NCBI GenBank assembly: GCA_033398695.1
Contig: CM065801.1
Location: forward strand, 1,798,001 to 1,862,000
Direction: 5' to 3'
Length of the DNA: 64,000 bases
Source of the DNA: Orobanche coerulescens
Lineage: Eukaryota > Streptophyta > Magnoliopsida > Lamiales > Orobanchaceae
The position numbers were made by a program, and so were the translations under genes. This document shows positions 1 to 11,632 of the stretch, piece by piece. The notes below the pieces were generated by a model, which made no database searches, was not told the DNA's origin, and saw only the letters and a list, made by a program, of their open reading frames with translations. Positions within the stretch are counted from its first letter, which is position 1, and every line of letters begins with the position of its first letter.

Positions 1-108
1 TTATGAATCTAATATTAGTACGTATTTCGATCAAATGAATACAAAATACTCATATCACTCATATAAAATATCAATAACTGCACTTAAAAAAATAATATGA
101 CTACTATT

Positions 109-841
109 TGTTGACGTCTGATTTGGTCAACATCACATATGCTGATCTGGACGAATGGATCGAAGATACGTAGAAAATAATATAACAAGAGGGATGGTGT
201 TTGATCACTAAATTTTATTAATGACCTTTAAATAGAGTAGAGCCGAGCAGGATATTTTATGCCGGTCTATCTTGTTTGCTTGTTAATTACAAGTCTTATT
301 TTTTTTTGGCGATGAATCTGAATTCTCTCTTTTTTCTCTCTCTGTTATAAATGCTCAAAATCCAAAGGTCCTGCTTTCACTGTACATTTCTTCTATATAT
401 AGACAATCTGGGCCAGTGGAGAGATGACAGCTGGCGAATGTTTGGGGAATATGCCCAAAACACTTATCAGTCTGCATTTACGCCTAGGACACGTGGCGGC
501 CTCTAAGGAGCGCCTTGGGAAGGGGCGTGACTGCATGCGTTAATTGGCATGCGGGCCTGCCTTGCCGACTCTTGGCGGTGCTTATCCGATGGGGTCGGTC
601 CTTGGGTCTCCCGCCGTTCAGGCCGGTCTTGTTGTAATCTTGAATCGGAGCATTCTTGTCCCCTCTCTGCTCGGCCCTCCCGGATCGGATACCGGGTCGG
701 CCTTGGCGTCACCGTCCGGTCCAGTTTTTAGCGAGCCCGGGAGGAAATCGGGTTTTTGCCCGGTCCGACTTCAGGTTCTGCTCGGCCGGTTTAGCTGTCT
801 GGAGTGCCTACGTGGATTTCAAGTTGGATGGGCTGCCAACA
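109..841 (-). repeat. LTR of Tat element 1 (3' LTR in element sense)
   Basis: 733 bp with TG..CA ends. It matches 30269-31000 over its full length with about a dozen differences (for example ACATCACATATG against ACGTCACGTGTG). A palindromic CTATATATAG at about 393-402 is the likely TATA box, read on the minus strand. The TSD copy CTATT lies at 104-108. The inside flank at 842-854 is G-rich on the minus strand and sits where the polypurine tract should be, but it is a weak match. Confidence 0.95.
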
Positions 842-1093
842 AGGGCCCCCGAGTCCAGGGCTGTGCCGGGTCATTTCATGTTGAGACCGATCCAGCTTGT
901 GGGAGGATAAGATCTTTCGAATAGACGCCTCTTTGAGAGTCGCGTCGATTCGATTCCCTGGTCTTTAAGTGTCATCATGTGGGGGACGCGTGGCACAAGC
1001 AGATTGGAGGGCGTGTTCACGCGTTTTCGAACTTTGCGACGGTTCAGTAGGAATTATCGCTTCATGCGCCTGGCATTTAATGCCCTTATTCCT

Positions 1094-1105
1094 CTATAAA
1101 TATAG
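1094..1105 (+). promoter_or_regulatory. TATA box of the antisense gene in Tat element 1
   Basis: CTATAAATATAG lies about 150 bp upstream of the ATG at 1254 and points away from the left LTR, opposite to gag-pol. Its spacing fits a plant core promoter with a 5' leader of about 120-130 nt. The leader contains a GTAAG..TTTAAG pair (1213-1253), but 41 bp is short for a plant intron. Confidence 0.55.
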
Positions 1106-1253
1106 CCTGTCTTCTCCTTCAGTGTTCCCTTCGCCATTTTTACGTGTTGTTGCAGAGAGAAAGAACTTTTCCGGCGATTTTTTTCTTTTCCGATTTCACA
1201 AAGACTTTCCCGGTAAGCTTGATTTTCCTCCTCTTTTTTCTTTTCTATTTAAG

Positions 1254-3467
1254 ATGTCGGAGATTAGGGGCGAGACAGAGGCGGATTTGACCGTGTCGCC
1301 GGACCGCACCGGTGTGGCGGATCTGTCGATGGGCGAAGCTCCTGTGGAGTGGAGTGTCGAGGAAGAAGGAGACGAAGTTGTGAAGTCGCCGAAATCTGGC
1401 GAGGTGGAAAGGGCGGTGCCGTTGACGGCCGTCAGAGGGACTCTGGCGGAAGAAAGAGTCGAGTCGGTGGTGGCTTGGACTCGCCCTCGGCCGCCCCCTC
1501 GTGTGGAGGCGGAGTGGGATTCGGCCTCGATTCGCAGCACTGTTACGGAGGAGCAATTAGCGGCTTGGCGGCTGCGATTTAAGATTCCGGCGGTGGTGCG
1601 GATGTTCGTTCCGAACCCCGAGGAGAGGCCCCACACTCCGCCCGTTGGTTGTACGGCGGTGTACTACCGCTCTTTGCTGGCCGGGCTCCGATTTCCGCTC
1701 CCGTTAGCTTTCTCCCGGTAGCTAAGGCAGTGGGGCCTTCCGGTCCCTCAGATCCATCCGAATTCCTGGGCTCGGGTGGTGGGCCTTTTTATTCTTTTTA
1801 ATCGGCCACGGTGGCCGAGCCGATTTCGAGGAGTTAATGACCTCTTTCTATGGAGGTCGGTTGGTAGATCCGGCTCGGGCTGGTTTTACCTGACGGCCCG
1901 GCATGCTATGCACAAGGAGTTAGTGGGGGTGCCCGAGACCATCCATAGCTGGAAGGAACAGTGGTTCTTCATTGGGGGACCGTGGAGGAGCTCGTTGGAT
2001 GAGTGGGAGCCTGGGGTGATAGATGCCGAGCTGCGGGTCCCTGACCACTTTACGGCCAAAATGAGTGTCGTATTTTTTATTCTTGTTCCTTTTTTAGTCT
2101 AACGCTCATCATTTGTTGCATGTGCAGAACGCATACCGGCGCCAGAGACCTCTCCCGAGTTCGACGACCGGGTTGAGCAACTTTTGGATCTTCCTCTTGA
2201 ACAAAGGAAGTCTCATCTTTTGGTGACCGAGGAAAATCTTTGGGCGGCCGGACTTAGATCGACCGATCCGAGTATAATGTCTTCTTCAGGTAGCCCTCTT
2301 TTCCGATCTTTTTTTTTTTTGACATGTCTTCTTTTTCTAGCTCCTACGGCCAAGACTCCGTCCGGGCGGAAAGAGACGCCCGCAAAGCGTGTGGCGAGGC
2401 TGGCAGCTGAGGCCGCCGAGCGGAGGGAGCGGGCCGGTAAGCGCAAGAGGGTGGAGACCGGGCCTGAGGACAGCGCGACCAAGGCTGAGGGTTCGTCTGA
2501 TCCTGAAGTCGTCGTGTCCGCCCCGACTCCTGTCCGGACGGGTCGGGAGGAGCCCGTCATTGACTTAGAGGGCCATTATCTCCCGGTTAACCAGGAGTGG
2601 GTGGAACCGTGCGACCAGATGAAGGGGCGACGACCGCGCTGGTTCCTTGACTATGTCCGGGCAGCTACCCCGACTCCTGATATGCTCAACCGGGTTTCTC
2701 CTGTGGTGGCCGTCTCCAGACATATTCCGATCAGGGGTTGGACGCCCAAGTTGGAGATGATGACTAATGACATGGATCCGGTTGAGCAGATCTAGTTTGG
2801 AAACGCTCTGGTCGGCCGCGCGATGTGCACCTATGTGAAGGCCTCCAATGAGTTTTCGGCCTTGTCTGAGAAGCACAAGAAGGCGGAGGCCGACCTCAAA
2901 GCTTTGCAGGAGGAGCACCACCTATGTCCTTCCTTGATCAAGTCTCTGGAGGGGGAGATAACCTCTATGAGGGGTGAGATGGAGCTCCTGGACAATCGGG
3001 CCCTCCAGGCCGACATATGGAAGCTGAAGGCAAAAGAGATGACCGAGGCGGCCGAGCAGGCGCACAGGCGGTATTTGGATACCCGGGCTGAGCACGAGGC
3101 TTATCTGAAGGAGACCATGGCCCAGGTTGAAAGCCTGACCGAGCGTATTAACACCTGCGAGGCTTCGAGCTACGCTAGGGGTCGTGCCGAAGGGGCGGAG
3201 GCCTTCAAGGAGACACCTGCCTTTGAGGAGCTGATCAATCTGAATTATGTCTCCACATGTTACGAGATTTTAGATCTCATGAAGGGTGGTAAGACCGTTC
3301 AGGAGATCGAGGCCTACATCACATCTCAAGCGGCCGATCTTCATGTTGACATCACTGGAGCCGATGAGCCAAAGATCGTTGGGGTTGAGGATGCCGGTCT
3401 GGCTCCGCACGGCGAAGGTGAGGGGCAGTCCTTTCAGGCGGCCGGCCAGGAGGGTGGGGCCGAGTAG
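1254..3467 (+). pseudogene. Extra antisense gene (Transposase_28/gypsy-type aORF plus coiled coil) of Tat element 1
   Basis: This is the additional ORF of Tat-type elements, on the strand opposite gag-pol. The first half (1254-2064) is an acidic N-terminus followed by a domain with motifs such as GLRFPLPLA, QIHPNSWARVVGLFILF and GWFYLTARHAM. It resembles the 'putative gypsy type transposon' family (Pfam Transposase_28). The second half (2823-3467) is charged and heptad-like, a probable coiled coil. An intron at 2065-2127 (GTGTCG..TGTGCAG) joins the frames correctly. A 51-bp GT..AG segment at 2290-2340 is divisible by three and can be read through. Two in-frame TAG stops (1719-1721 and 2793-2795) break it. 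An AATAAA at about 3600 could serve as poly(A) signal. The function of these genes is unknown; the call as a non-functional copy is firm. Confidence 0.75.
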
Positions 3468-3696
3468 TTTCCTTTAATTTTGCTTCTAGCATGGCCTGCG
3501 TGCCCGTCTTTGTCTTTCTTTTGTTTCATCTGATGTACGGCCTGCGTGCCAATCCGCCTTGGTTTGTTGTCACCGTTTGTAATTTGTAACGACTTGATTA
3601 AATAAAATCTTCCTTGCAGTATTTGTTGTTCTTTTAGATGTTTGGGCCCAGTTGAATGGGCCGTTGCCTTTTTATCATGTCCATCATTTGTTGATT

Positions 3697-4050
3697 GTGC
3701 CGAGGTGAGCTCGGTCTTATGGTGCCGGAGGAGCCGGTCTTATGAGGTGCCGAGACGAGCTCGGTCTTATGGTGCCGGAGGAGCCAGTCTTATGAGGTGC
3801 CGATACGAGCTTGATCTTATGGTGCCGGAGGAGCCGGTCTTATGAGGTGCCGAGACGAGCTCGGTCTTAAGGTGCCAGATGAGCCGGTCTTATGAGGTGC
3901 CGAGACGAGCTCGGTGTTATGGTGCCGGAGGAGCCAGTCTTATGAGGTGCCGAGACGGGCTCGGTCTTATAGTGCCGGAGGAGCTGGTCTTATGAGGTGC
4001 CGAGACGAGCTCGGTCTTATTGTGCCGGAGGAGACGGTCTTATGAGGTGT
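3697..4050 (+). repeat. 48-bp tandem repeat (about 7 copies) between the antisense gene and integrase
   Basis: Units alternate GAGCTCGGTCTTAT and GGTGCCGGAGGAGCC with a period of 48 bp and a few substitutions per unit, ending in a partial unit near 4048. In Tat-lineage elements the region downstream of integrase is known to be hypervariable and rich in tandem repeats that can seed satellites. There is no spacer variation, so it is not a CRISPR array. It lies between the 3' ends of the converging antisense gene and pol. Confidence 0.9.
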
Positions 4051-4082
4051 ACCAATATTAAAAAATGGAATAACATCAAATT

Positions 4083-5529
4083 TTATTGATAATACCTTTT
4101 CAAATACATAGCATTCCATGGGTAAGTTAATTTCTGGCCGTTCAGATATTCCAGCCGGTAGGCTCCATTCTGAAGGACTTCACTAACTTTATATGGCCCT
4201 TCCCATTTGGGCTTGAGTGATCCGGGATCCGGGCCCAATACCCTTTTAAGGACTAGGTCGCCGACCTGGAAGCTTCTCGGGTGAACCTTGGAGTTGTAAT
4301 ATTTTTCACTCCTCCTTTTGTAAACGGCGTTTCGTATTTCTGCCTGAACTCGTTTTTCGGCAAGGAGGTCCAAATTCACTTCGAGGGCCAGGTCATTACC
4401 CTGCTCTTCAAAATGGGCTACTCGGTAGGTAGGTGCCCCGATTTCAACCGGGATAACGGCTTCAGAGCCGAAAGCCAAGGAGAAAGGCGTTTCTCCGGTG
4501 GCGGATCTATGCGTTGTTCGATAGGCCCATAAGGTCCCGGGGAGCTCCTCGGGCCAGGAACCCTTGAGTTCCTCGAGGCGTGTCTTGAGATGTTGTTTCA
4601 GGATTTTGTTGACCGCCTCGACTTGCCCGTTGGATTGCGGATAGTAGGGCGTGGAAAAGTTATTTCGTATTTGGAGGCCGTCGCAGAAAGCTCGAAACTT
4701 CTTATTGTCAAATTGTTTGGCATTATCAGAGACAATAGATTGAGGGATCCCGAACCGGCATATGATTGACTTCCATATAAAGTCGACTATCTTTTGTTCA
4801 GTTGATCGTGCCATAGGCTCGGCCTCTGCCCATTTCGTAAAATAATCGATTGCGACGATGGCGTATTGCACTACTCCCCGTCCCTTAGGTAGAGGGCCGA
4901 TCAGGTCGATTCCCCACTTGGCGAATGGCCATGGGCAATATACGGAAGTGAGGGTTTTCGGCGGGGATCGGATCTGCGAAGCGAAGATTTGGCACCGAAC
5001 GCACTTCCGCATGAGCGTGATGGCATCTTTTTTGAGGTTAGGCCAATAATAGCCTTGCCGAATTAATTTATAGGCCAATGCCTGGCCGCCAGAATGATTA
5101 CCGCATATGCCCTCGTGTACTTCTCTGAGGGCATATTCTACTTCTGACTCGGACATGCATTTCAGCAGCGGAACCGAGTATCCTCTTTTATATAAGGTTC
5201 CATCCACGATGGTGAACTGGACAGATTGAGTTCGTAAGGATCTTGCTTGGGCTCGGTCCTCGGGTAAAATGCCGCTTTGAAGGTATTGCATTATAGGCTG
5301 CATCCACCCTAGCGGTTCTAACTGTTCGGCTGCCCGGATTTCGGCCATTTCCAGGGCTGATGAGGCGTGATACCCTATGCTGACCTCATCCATATGTTCG
5401 GCCCCGGAGCTAGATGCGAGTTTGGCCAAAGATTCGGCTTGGATGTTTTCAGTTCTGGGAATATGTTGTATTATTCCCTGAAAATTTTGCAGTCGGGCCC
5501 GTGCCATGTTGAGGTACTTAACCAGTTTG
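4083..5529 (-). CDS. Integrase part of Tat element 1 pol (5' portion severed)
   Basis: Reads as the end of RNase H followed by a complete Ty3/gypsy integrase. There is an HHCC zinc-binding region (HEGICGNH then CVRC), and a DDE core with D in WGIDLIGP, D in IVSDNAKQF and E in QSNGQVEAVNK. A C-terminal GPY-like module (KWEGPYKV) follows, and a stop lies about 3 bp from the 48-bp repeat side. Integrase inserts the element cDNA into chromosomes. The second Asp motif has DNA rather than the usual DNG. The frame is open for about 480 codons. At 5525-5529 it is cut by the gag-only element; the missing upstream part continues at 15044. Confidence 0.92.
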
Positions 5530-5735
5530 TGTAATATCCGGGGGTAATTTTTTTTTTGTGTTACTGTTGAGTTGTACGTATTCATTTGGAATTGTACAAG
5601 TGTTGTTGTTTGGACCGATACAATGTATATTGTATTAGAATATTTCGGGATCGAAATATTTATACTGGTCGTCGGTTTGGTTTCGTCGTTTGGTTGTGCT
5701 TGGCGAGTTTAGAATTTTGGCTAAGTTTATAGCCA

Positions 5736-5818
5736 TAGCGTACGCTACCTGTGTAGCATTACGTACGCTAATTTGTTGCGATTACGTACGTTACGCCCTG
5801 AGGTTACGTACGTAATGC
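5736..5818. promoter_or_regulatory. Array of CGTACG palindromes in LTR U3
   Basis: Four near-palindromes in 83 bp: AGCGTACGCT, TTACGTACGCTAA, TTACGTACGTTA and TTACGTACGTAA. They lie just upstream of the TA-rich TATA-like stretch. The same array is at 11442-11526 in the partner LTR, and related arrays occur in the other long LTRs. Each unit contains the GTAC core bound by plant SBP/SPL proteins and an ACGT core used by bZIP proteins; which, if any, binds here is not known. Confidence 0.6.
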
Positions 5819-6599
5819 GTGGTAGGTGGTGGGAACCTTCCTCGTGGTCAACTTTCGGGGCGAGGGTATCTTTCGGGTATCATTTATATATATATATATA
5901 TAACATCATCATCCTCACATCTCTCTCTCCCTCTCGCCAGCTTTCTCCATCCCTCCCTCATTTTCTTTTTTTTTTTTTCTTTCTTCTTGCTGCCATCTCC
6001 CTCTCTCGCCACCTTCTCTCTCTCTTGTTCTCTCCCTCTCGTCCTCCCTCTCTTCTCTCCATCTCTTCCATTTCATTTTTTTTTTCGGCAAGGTGGAGCT
6101 TGAGGACGGGCAGCTGGCTTCTCCATTTTTTCCGGCGAGGTAGAGCTCGGCGACGGCAGCGGCTCGCGACCGGAGCTCGGCGGCGGCCTGGTCGGAATTT
6201 CCGAATCGGAAGGCTGCAAATCCAGTCGAGCTGTTCGTCGACATCTGATTCGAACGGAGAATCCAGCCGGTATTTTTTTCTTCTTCCGGCGAGACGGAGC
6301 AGGCACCGGCGTTCTTCATGGTTTCCGGCCATGGACGCTTCTCCATTGTTTCCGGCGACCGGAGGTGGTTTTTGTCCGGAACGGACGGCGGAACGGAGGC
6401 TTGACATTCTTCCGGCGAAGAGTTGCAGGCGGAGATGGTGAAAACCGGCCATAGACGGAAACGGACCGGAGTTGGACGAAGTCCGGCGGGTCAATTTTTT
6501 TCGGCGGCCGATTTCCAGAATGGGAGTTTTTTTTCTCTTTCTTCTTTCCGGGCATGGCCGATCGGCTCCTGGTAAGTTTTCTTTGTATGTGTTTAGTGT

Positions 6600-6811
6600 G
6601 TGTTCTGTATATATATATATATAATGTATAAAGATGTGTTATATATATATATATAGTGTGCAGTGGTGTGTGTGTGTTGTATATATATATATAATGTGCA
6701 GTGGTGTGTGTGTGTTGTATAAGAATATATATATATATATATGTTGTGTATATATATATAAATTGTATAGTGTGTGCCGTGAAGTGTGTGTGTGTGTGTG
6801 TCTCATGTGGG

Positions 6812-6842
<31 letters not shown>

Positions 6843-6930
6843 ATATATAGAGATATTGTGGGTTGTATTGTATATATATTATTATATATATGTAATATAT
6901 ATATATATATTATATATATATATACGTATG
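6600..6930. repeat. (TA)n and (TG)n microsatellite cluster in 5' giant LTR
   Basis: Alternating runs of TA and TGTG, interrupted by a repeated GTGCAGTGGTGTG. The matching cluster in the 3' LTR (12395-12710) has different run lengths, as expected of slippage after insertion. The open frames here are low-complexity Tyr/Ile/Val/Cys strings and not genes. Confidence 0.9.
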
Positions 6931-7600
6931 TATACGGATAAATACGAGTATAGTATGTGTTCGTGTTGGAATCGGAGTATCTATTATATTGTTTTCGGTC
7001 GATATCGTGTTATCGAATGAATTGTATTTCATTCAAGGTTGTTCGAGTGCTTGTGATTGTCGGAGGACGCCATTGATCGATTCGTGGTAGGACGTTGATC
7101 GTGGAAGGACTTTCTCGCCTTCGGTTTGAGGCAAGTTTTATACTTGTACTGGTCAATGAGATTAATGTTATCATGTATGTGTATGAATATGTGTATCATT
7201 TCGAGACTTGGTCTCTTTATGATTTTGTTGATATCAGGGGATTATTTGATACGATACCCTTCGGCAAATTATGCCAAATATTATTGTTGTTCGTAAATGG
7301 CCGATTAAGGCATTACGATACTTGTTGGTAATATATTTGTCGATAGCCGGTTCGCGGTATCGACATATCGATTGTTATTGTTGATTGATGTTCCTTTGAG
7401 ATATTGTTGTTGATAGCCGGTTCGCGGCATCGACGTATCGATTGTTGTTATTGATTGATGTTCCATCAAGATATATTTTTTGTGAATCGTCGTTATTGAT
7501 ATCATTGTTTTTCTATTGATGTCGTTTTGGCCGATTGAAGGCATTGACGTATTCGATTATCATCTTCGTTATCGGTAACCGATTAAAGGTGCCGAGACAT

Positions 7601-7870
7601 CCGTTGTACAATTGTTATCGGTTAACCGTTCTGAAGGTTATTGATATATTGAATTGGGATTATCAAAGATAATTCCCATCCGTTGTATAATTATTATCGA
7701 TTGTCCGCTCTAACGGTAATCGATATATTGAATTGGGATTATCAAAGATAATTCCCATCCATTGTCAAAAAGATAATTCCCATCCGTTTTATAATTGTTA
7801 TCGATTGGCCATTCTACGGTAATCGAAGTATTGAATTGGGATTATCAACGATAATTCCCATCCGTTGAAT
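7601..7870. repeat. Tandem repeat of about 80 bp in giant LTR (about 3 units)
   Basis: Units contain GAATTGGGATTATC followed by AAAGATAATTCCCATCCG and a variable TTATCGATT block. GGGATTATC and GATAATCCC-like parts form an imperfect hairpin in each unit. The copy at 13371-13640 in the other LTR has the same organisation. Confidence 0.8.
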
Positions 7871-9284
7871 TATTTTTGTCGTGTTGACCGATTCAAGGCA
7901 GCACACTATTATTCTTGTGAACTCGGTAATTTTGTGATCTTTGAAGGTTGAGGATTTCCCGAACCGTTGTGTTGTGATCGTTGCTCGTGTTAATCGGTCC
8001 TTAGGGATTTTGATCCCAGGATTGTTGTTTTGAATATTGTCGGTCGTGTCGATCTTTCATTATTCGTGTGTCATCGTTCACTTGGTGAGTCGTATGATTT
8101 GTATTGGATGTGTTATCCTTTGAGTTTCGTTGTCATGTTGTATCGTGACATATCCGGAATCATATCTGCGTTCCGATTGGTTTTTGTGTAGGATTTTTAG
8201 CCAGGCACATATAGTCATTGGTGGATATTATTCTGCATTGGACTGTGCACACGGGACGTAGTTTCGTGAGGCTAATTAGGTACATTGTCCCACGTATATT
8301 CTGCATTCCATATACGGGGCGGACATGTGCACGGACACATTTCCGGATCGGGCGTAATGTGATGTCCATCTTTTGAGCCATAAACTTTGATCGTCCATAG
8401 TATTGGATGAGGTTGACGTTTTGTGACTGAGCGTTCATAAGTCTGAGGGGTATGTTCGACAGTCATGTTTGTTTCTTTGAGGTCTGTATTGTGATGATTT
8501 ACAGCTTCGGGCTGTTCGGCTTTCAGGCCATCGTGATATTTTGGCAGCTTCGGTTGAGGGCTTTCAGGCCATTGTGATGTATCGGTATTTCCGTTTGAGC
8601 CTTCGGGCATTGTGATCCTTATTTATTTTCAGCGTTGGATTGATTTACCTTCGGGTAATGTATTGTTGTGTTCTATATTGATGTTTCGCCGTTGGGCACT
8701 TATGTTCTAACCTATTGAGCAGGTATTGATCGTATGCCGTGGGCATAGTATTCCACGAATGCTCGATTCTTACTTTGGTTTGTGAGCATCTCGTACTACC
8801 ATTGTTGTACTGTTTATTCTGCCTTTGGATGCATATCATGTTGTGCATGTATTTGATATTCATTATTCTGGATGGCTGACCCTGTGGGGGCGGAACATGT
8901 TTTCATGTTTTAGGTACTTGCGAGGAGAGAGTTGAGACACAGGGGCATGACGATGGCGACGAGGCATTCGAGCGATACTAGTCCGAGATATTTTGGTGTT
9001 CATGTTGGTCAGACAGTTGGAGTACTCCCATTTTGTCAGTCGTTGTCGTTTTGTATTATCCGAGCAAGGCTCGTGTATGTTGTTGTATTTTATTTTGGCC
9101 ATGTAGGCCCATCCTTGTCGTTGAAATTCTATATCAGAATAGTATGTCGGACATCATAGTAGGGTCTGTGATTTCCTATTTTGGTCAGTTTGTTGTATTT
9201 TAGTCGTGTTCGCCTGGTGGATCACCTAAGGTGGGGTCCACGGCACTGTAATAACCCAATGGGATTTGGGGGTGTTACAGAAGA

Positions 9285-9296
9285 TGGTATCGGAGA
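9285..9296 (+). other. Primer-binding site, initiator-Met tRNA type
   Basis: TGGTATCGGAGA begins 5 nt after the 5' LTR end. It matches the initiator-Met tRNA complement TGGTATCAGAGC except for an A-to-G change and the last base. It sets the element orientation as plus. Confidence 0.75.
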
Positions 9297-9740
9297 TTTG
9301 GGTTGTGAGATACCCTGGCTTGTGTGTTATGTGGTTCTACCAAGGCGGTAGTAGCGGGGCTGTCAGGTTATGACAACCTGGGCAGTCGGGTTTTGTGAGT
9401 CGTGATAGTTGGACGACTGTATGAGTCATTCTTTCATCGAGTCGTCGTCAGTGAAGACTAGTATCGCAAGACCTCGAAGCTTCGTATGACCTGTGTAAGG
9501 ACTCTATTCTCTTTTATGTGCATGCATTCATTATGTCATTGATTAAACATGTTTTGTTGACACTTGTATGTGGCGATCGGGTGCGATTGATTTATGATTA
9601 TTTGCTTTGGAGCATGTGGACTCTGTATCGGCTATGATTAGCGCGATCGATGTGATCGTTTATCTGTTGAGTATGTATACTCGTGTTTTGCGTTGACCTA
9701 GCATTCTGGCCGTTGAGGCGTATTTGAGCTGTGGTCATGA

Positions 9741-10664
9741 TTGAACGTTATTCTTTCAGTCTGGAAAGAGGACGTAACAGAGGGGATAGAGGCCGCAGAG
9801 TGGGCCGACACCCGAAACCTCGTACCAATACTTTGGTGGCTGACGAATCATTTTCGGAGTCGTGCTCGAGAACCCACCGATCGTGATTGTGCTTGGAGTG
9901 AGTTCAAGACTCTCATGTTAGAGAGGTATTATCCGGCTCCACTTCGTGAAGCCAAGTTGTCGGAGGTTTTGAACCCCGAATCCGTCGAGGACGAGGGTGT
10001 TATTGTTATGGCTGAGAAGTTTCAAGGACTTCTTCAGTTTACTTCATCTGTTATCCGTACTAAGGCGGATAAGATCAAGTATTTTAACAAGAGGTTGAAA
10101 CCGCGGTTGAGAATACAGTTGTTCAATCACAATTGTAGTTCACTTGGCGAATTCATCGAGAAGGCTCTTGGAGCAGAGCTTTCGATCAAGGAGCTTACTC
10201 AGAAGGATCCTTCAGTTTCTTCTGGTGAGAGGACTAGGATGCCGATTCGTTCAGAGGGACATCGAGCTCCGACGTCCAAGGGGTCATTTTCTAGTCGGCT
10301 TCGTGCTGGGAAAGCATCTTCTTCTCAGGCGACGAGTTCGACTGTTATTTGTTTTAACTGTGATTCAGCGGGGCATGTGAGTACTTGATGTACAGTGCCA
10401 GCTATTATTTATTTTCTGTGTGGGAGGCAGGGACACCTTCAGAATACTGCATGAGTTCTAGTGCCAGTAGGTCTCGAGAGAGCTCATGGGCCTCGAGAGA
10501 TTTTGCCACTTCAGTCCGTACTTCATCCAAGGGGTCATATCGGGCTTCGGGAGCCAGAGGTATGGACACCCGAGGGGAAGTAGCGAGTTCAGATTAGGGT
10601 CTTCCTCGAGTCGATGAGATCGAGGAACTCGATGATCTGGAGGATGTGGATTCCGGGTACATTT
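9741..10664 (+). pseudogene. Gag (retrotransposon gag core plus zinc knuckles) of the gag-only element
   Basis: The first 648 bp (9741-10388) encode a Ty3/gypsy gag core with AWSEFKTLMLERYYP, the line containing KFQGLLQFT and the basic RLKPRLRIQL. A CX2CX4H zinc knuckle follows (CFNCDSAGH). Gag forms the virus-like particle that packages RNA. A TGA at 10386-10388 stands one residue before the last Cys of the knuckle; a C-to-T change in CGA would explain it. Past the stop, the sequence to about 10664 still shows a second knuckle-like CGRQGH. The usual N-terminal part upstream of 9741 has no open Met start, so it is either truncated or begins further up in another frame. No pol follows. Confidence 0.75.
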
Positions 10665-11220
10665 GAGATGTAGCCTTGATTTGTATTTTCTTTGTCTCTC
10701 GGATTGATGTTTGACTCGGTCTGTATTTTAATATTGCGGTTGTGAACCATTTATTATTGATCTATCTTGTTATCATTGTATCTGAGAATCTTGACACTTG
10801 AGTCATTTGACGTGATTTTCTTTCCCTTTGGTCCTATACCCGAGATTTTTTTTTTGTGATGATCTGGGTAATCGTTCATTGTGATTCGAGACATCAAGTC
10901 GTGAGGACTTGGGTGCGCGATTGATATGGTCCCGAGGACTATTCGTGCGTTGTTATTTTCTTTTTGGTGCGACTTCCTGGCTGGTCTCTAGCAGGAGAGT
11001 CATGATTCGGCTAATCTCGCACTTGGTTGAGTGTCTTTATCACTTGATTTTTTTCGCCTTGTTCAAGCAGAGGAGACGTGGGGACCCGTGGGGTCGGCCC
11101 AGTTGCTTAGGCGGAATTGCTCGTATTGAGGAGTATTCCTGGAGATATTGTTTTCTTATCCTGATGGATAGTCCGTGCCCCGACTTGTGCACCCTGAGTT
11201 TCGAGGACGAAACTATTTTT
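10665..11220 (+). other. Non-coding 3' internal region of the gag-only element
   Basis: About 550 bp between gag and the polypurine tract with no protease, RT, RNase H or integrase motif. An open frame at 10909-11238 has no recognisable domain and runs into the LTR. The segment ends with TTTCGAGGACGAAACT, typical of chromovirus sequence just before the polypurine tract. Confidence 0.7.
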
Positions 11221-11233
11221 AAGGGGGGGAGTA
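11221..11233 (+). other. Polypurine tract of the gag-only element
   Basis: AAGGGGGGGAGTA lies immediately before the 3' LTR start (TGTAATATCC at 11234). Such tracts prime plus-strand cDNA synthesis. Confidence 0.9.
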
Positions 11234-11589
11234 TGTAATATCCGGGGGTAATTTTTTTTTTTTTGTGTTACTGTTGAGTTGTACGTGTTCATTTGGAATT
11301 GTACAAGTGTTGTTGTTTGGACCGATACAATGTATATTGTATTAAAATATTTCGGGATCGAAATATTTATACTGGTCGTCGGTTTGGTTTCGTCATTTGG
11401 TTGTTGCTTGGCGAGTTTAGAATTTTGGCTAAGTTTATAGCCATAGCGTACGCTACCTGTGTAGCATTACGTACGCTAATTTGTTGCAATTACGTACGTT
11501 ACGCCCTGAGGTTACGTACGTAATGCGTGGTAGGTGGTGGGAACCTTCCTCGTGGTCAACTTTCGGGGCGAGGGTATCTTTGGGGTATC

Positions 11590-11632
<43 letters not shown>

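Larger units (their letters stand above)
5530..9279 (+). repeat. 5' LTR of the gag-only element (3750 bp)
   Basis: Parts in order: an array of CGTACG palindromes (5736-5818), a TA-rich stretch that could contain the TATA box (5884-5902), a pyrimidine-rich tract (5915-6080), a GC-rich stretch with repeated CCGGCG motifs (6085-6560), and long (TA)n/(TG)n microsatellites (6600-6930). Then come a block shared with the solo LTR at 46002 (7015-7140), short tandem repeats (7330-7470 and 7601-7870), a second shared block (8131-8400), and the tail GGATTTGGGGGTGTTACA. Open frames inside it lie in repeats or have no protein-like features. Confidence 0.93.

Noticed and set aside
544..924. 126-codon frame over the Tat LTR
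   Set aside because: Lies within the LTR, repeated at 30703, and has no domain or conserved end.
3697..4050. Possible CRISPR array
   Set aside because: Units are contiguous with no unique spacers, and the sequence is a plant retrotransposon.
5773..6441. Open frames in the CT- and GC-rich part of the giant LTR
   Set aside because: Several overlapping frames on both strands follow low-complexity sequence; indels between the two LTR copies shift the frames freely.
6634..7020. Open frame of Tyr/Ile/Val/Cys repeats (and its counterpart around 12105-12862)
   Set aside because: Made of (TA)n and (TG)n microsatellites inside LTRs.
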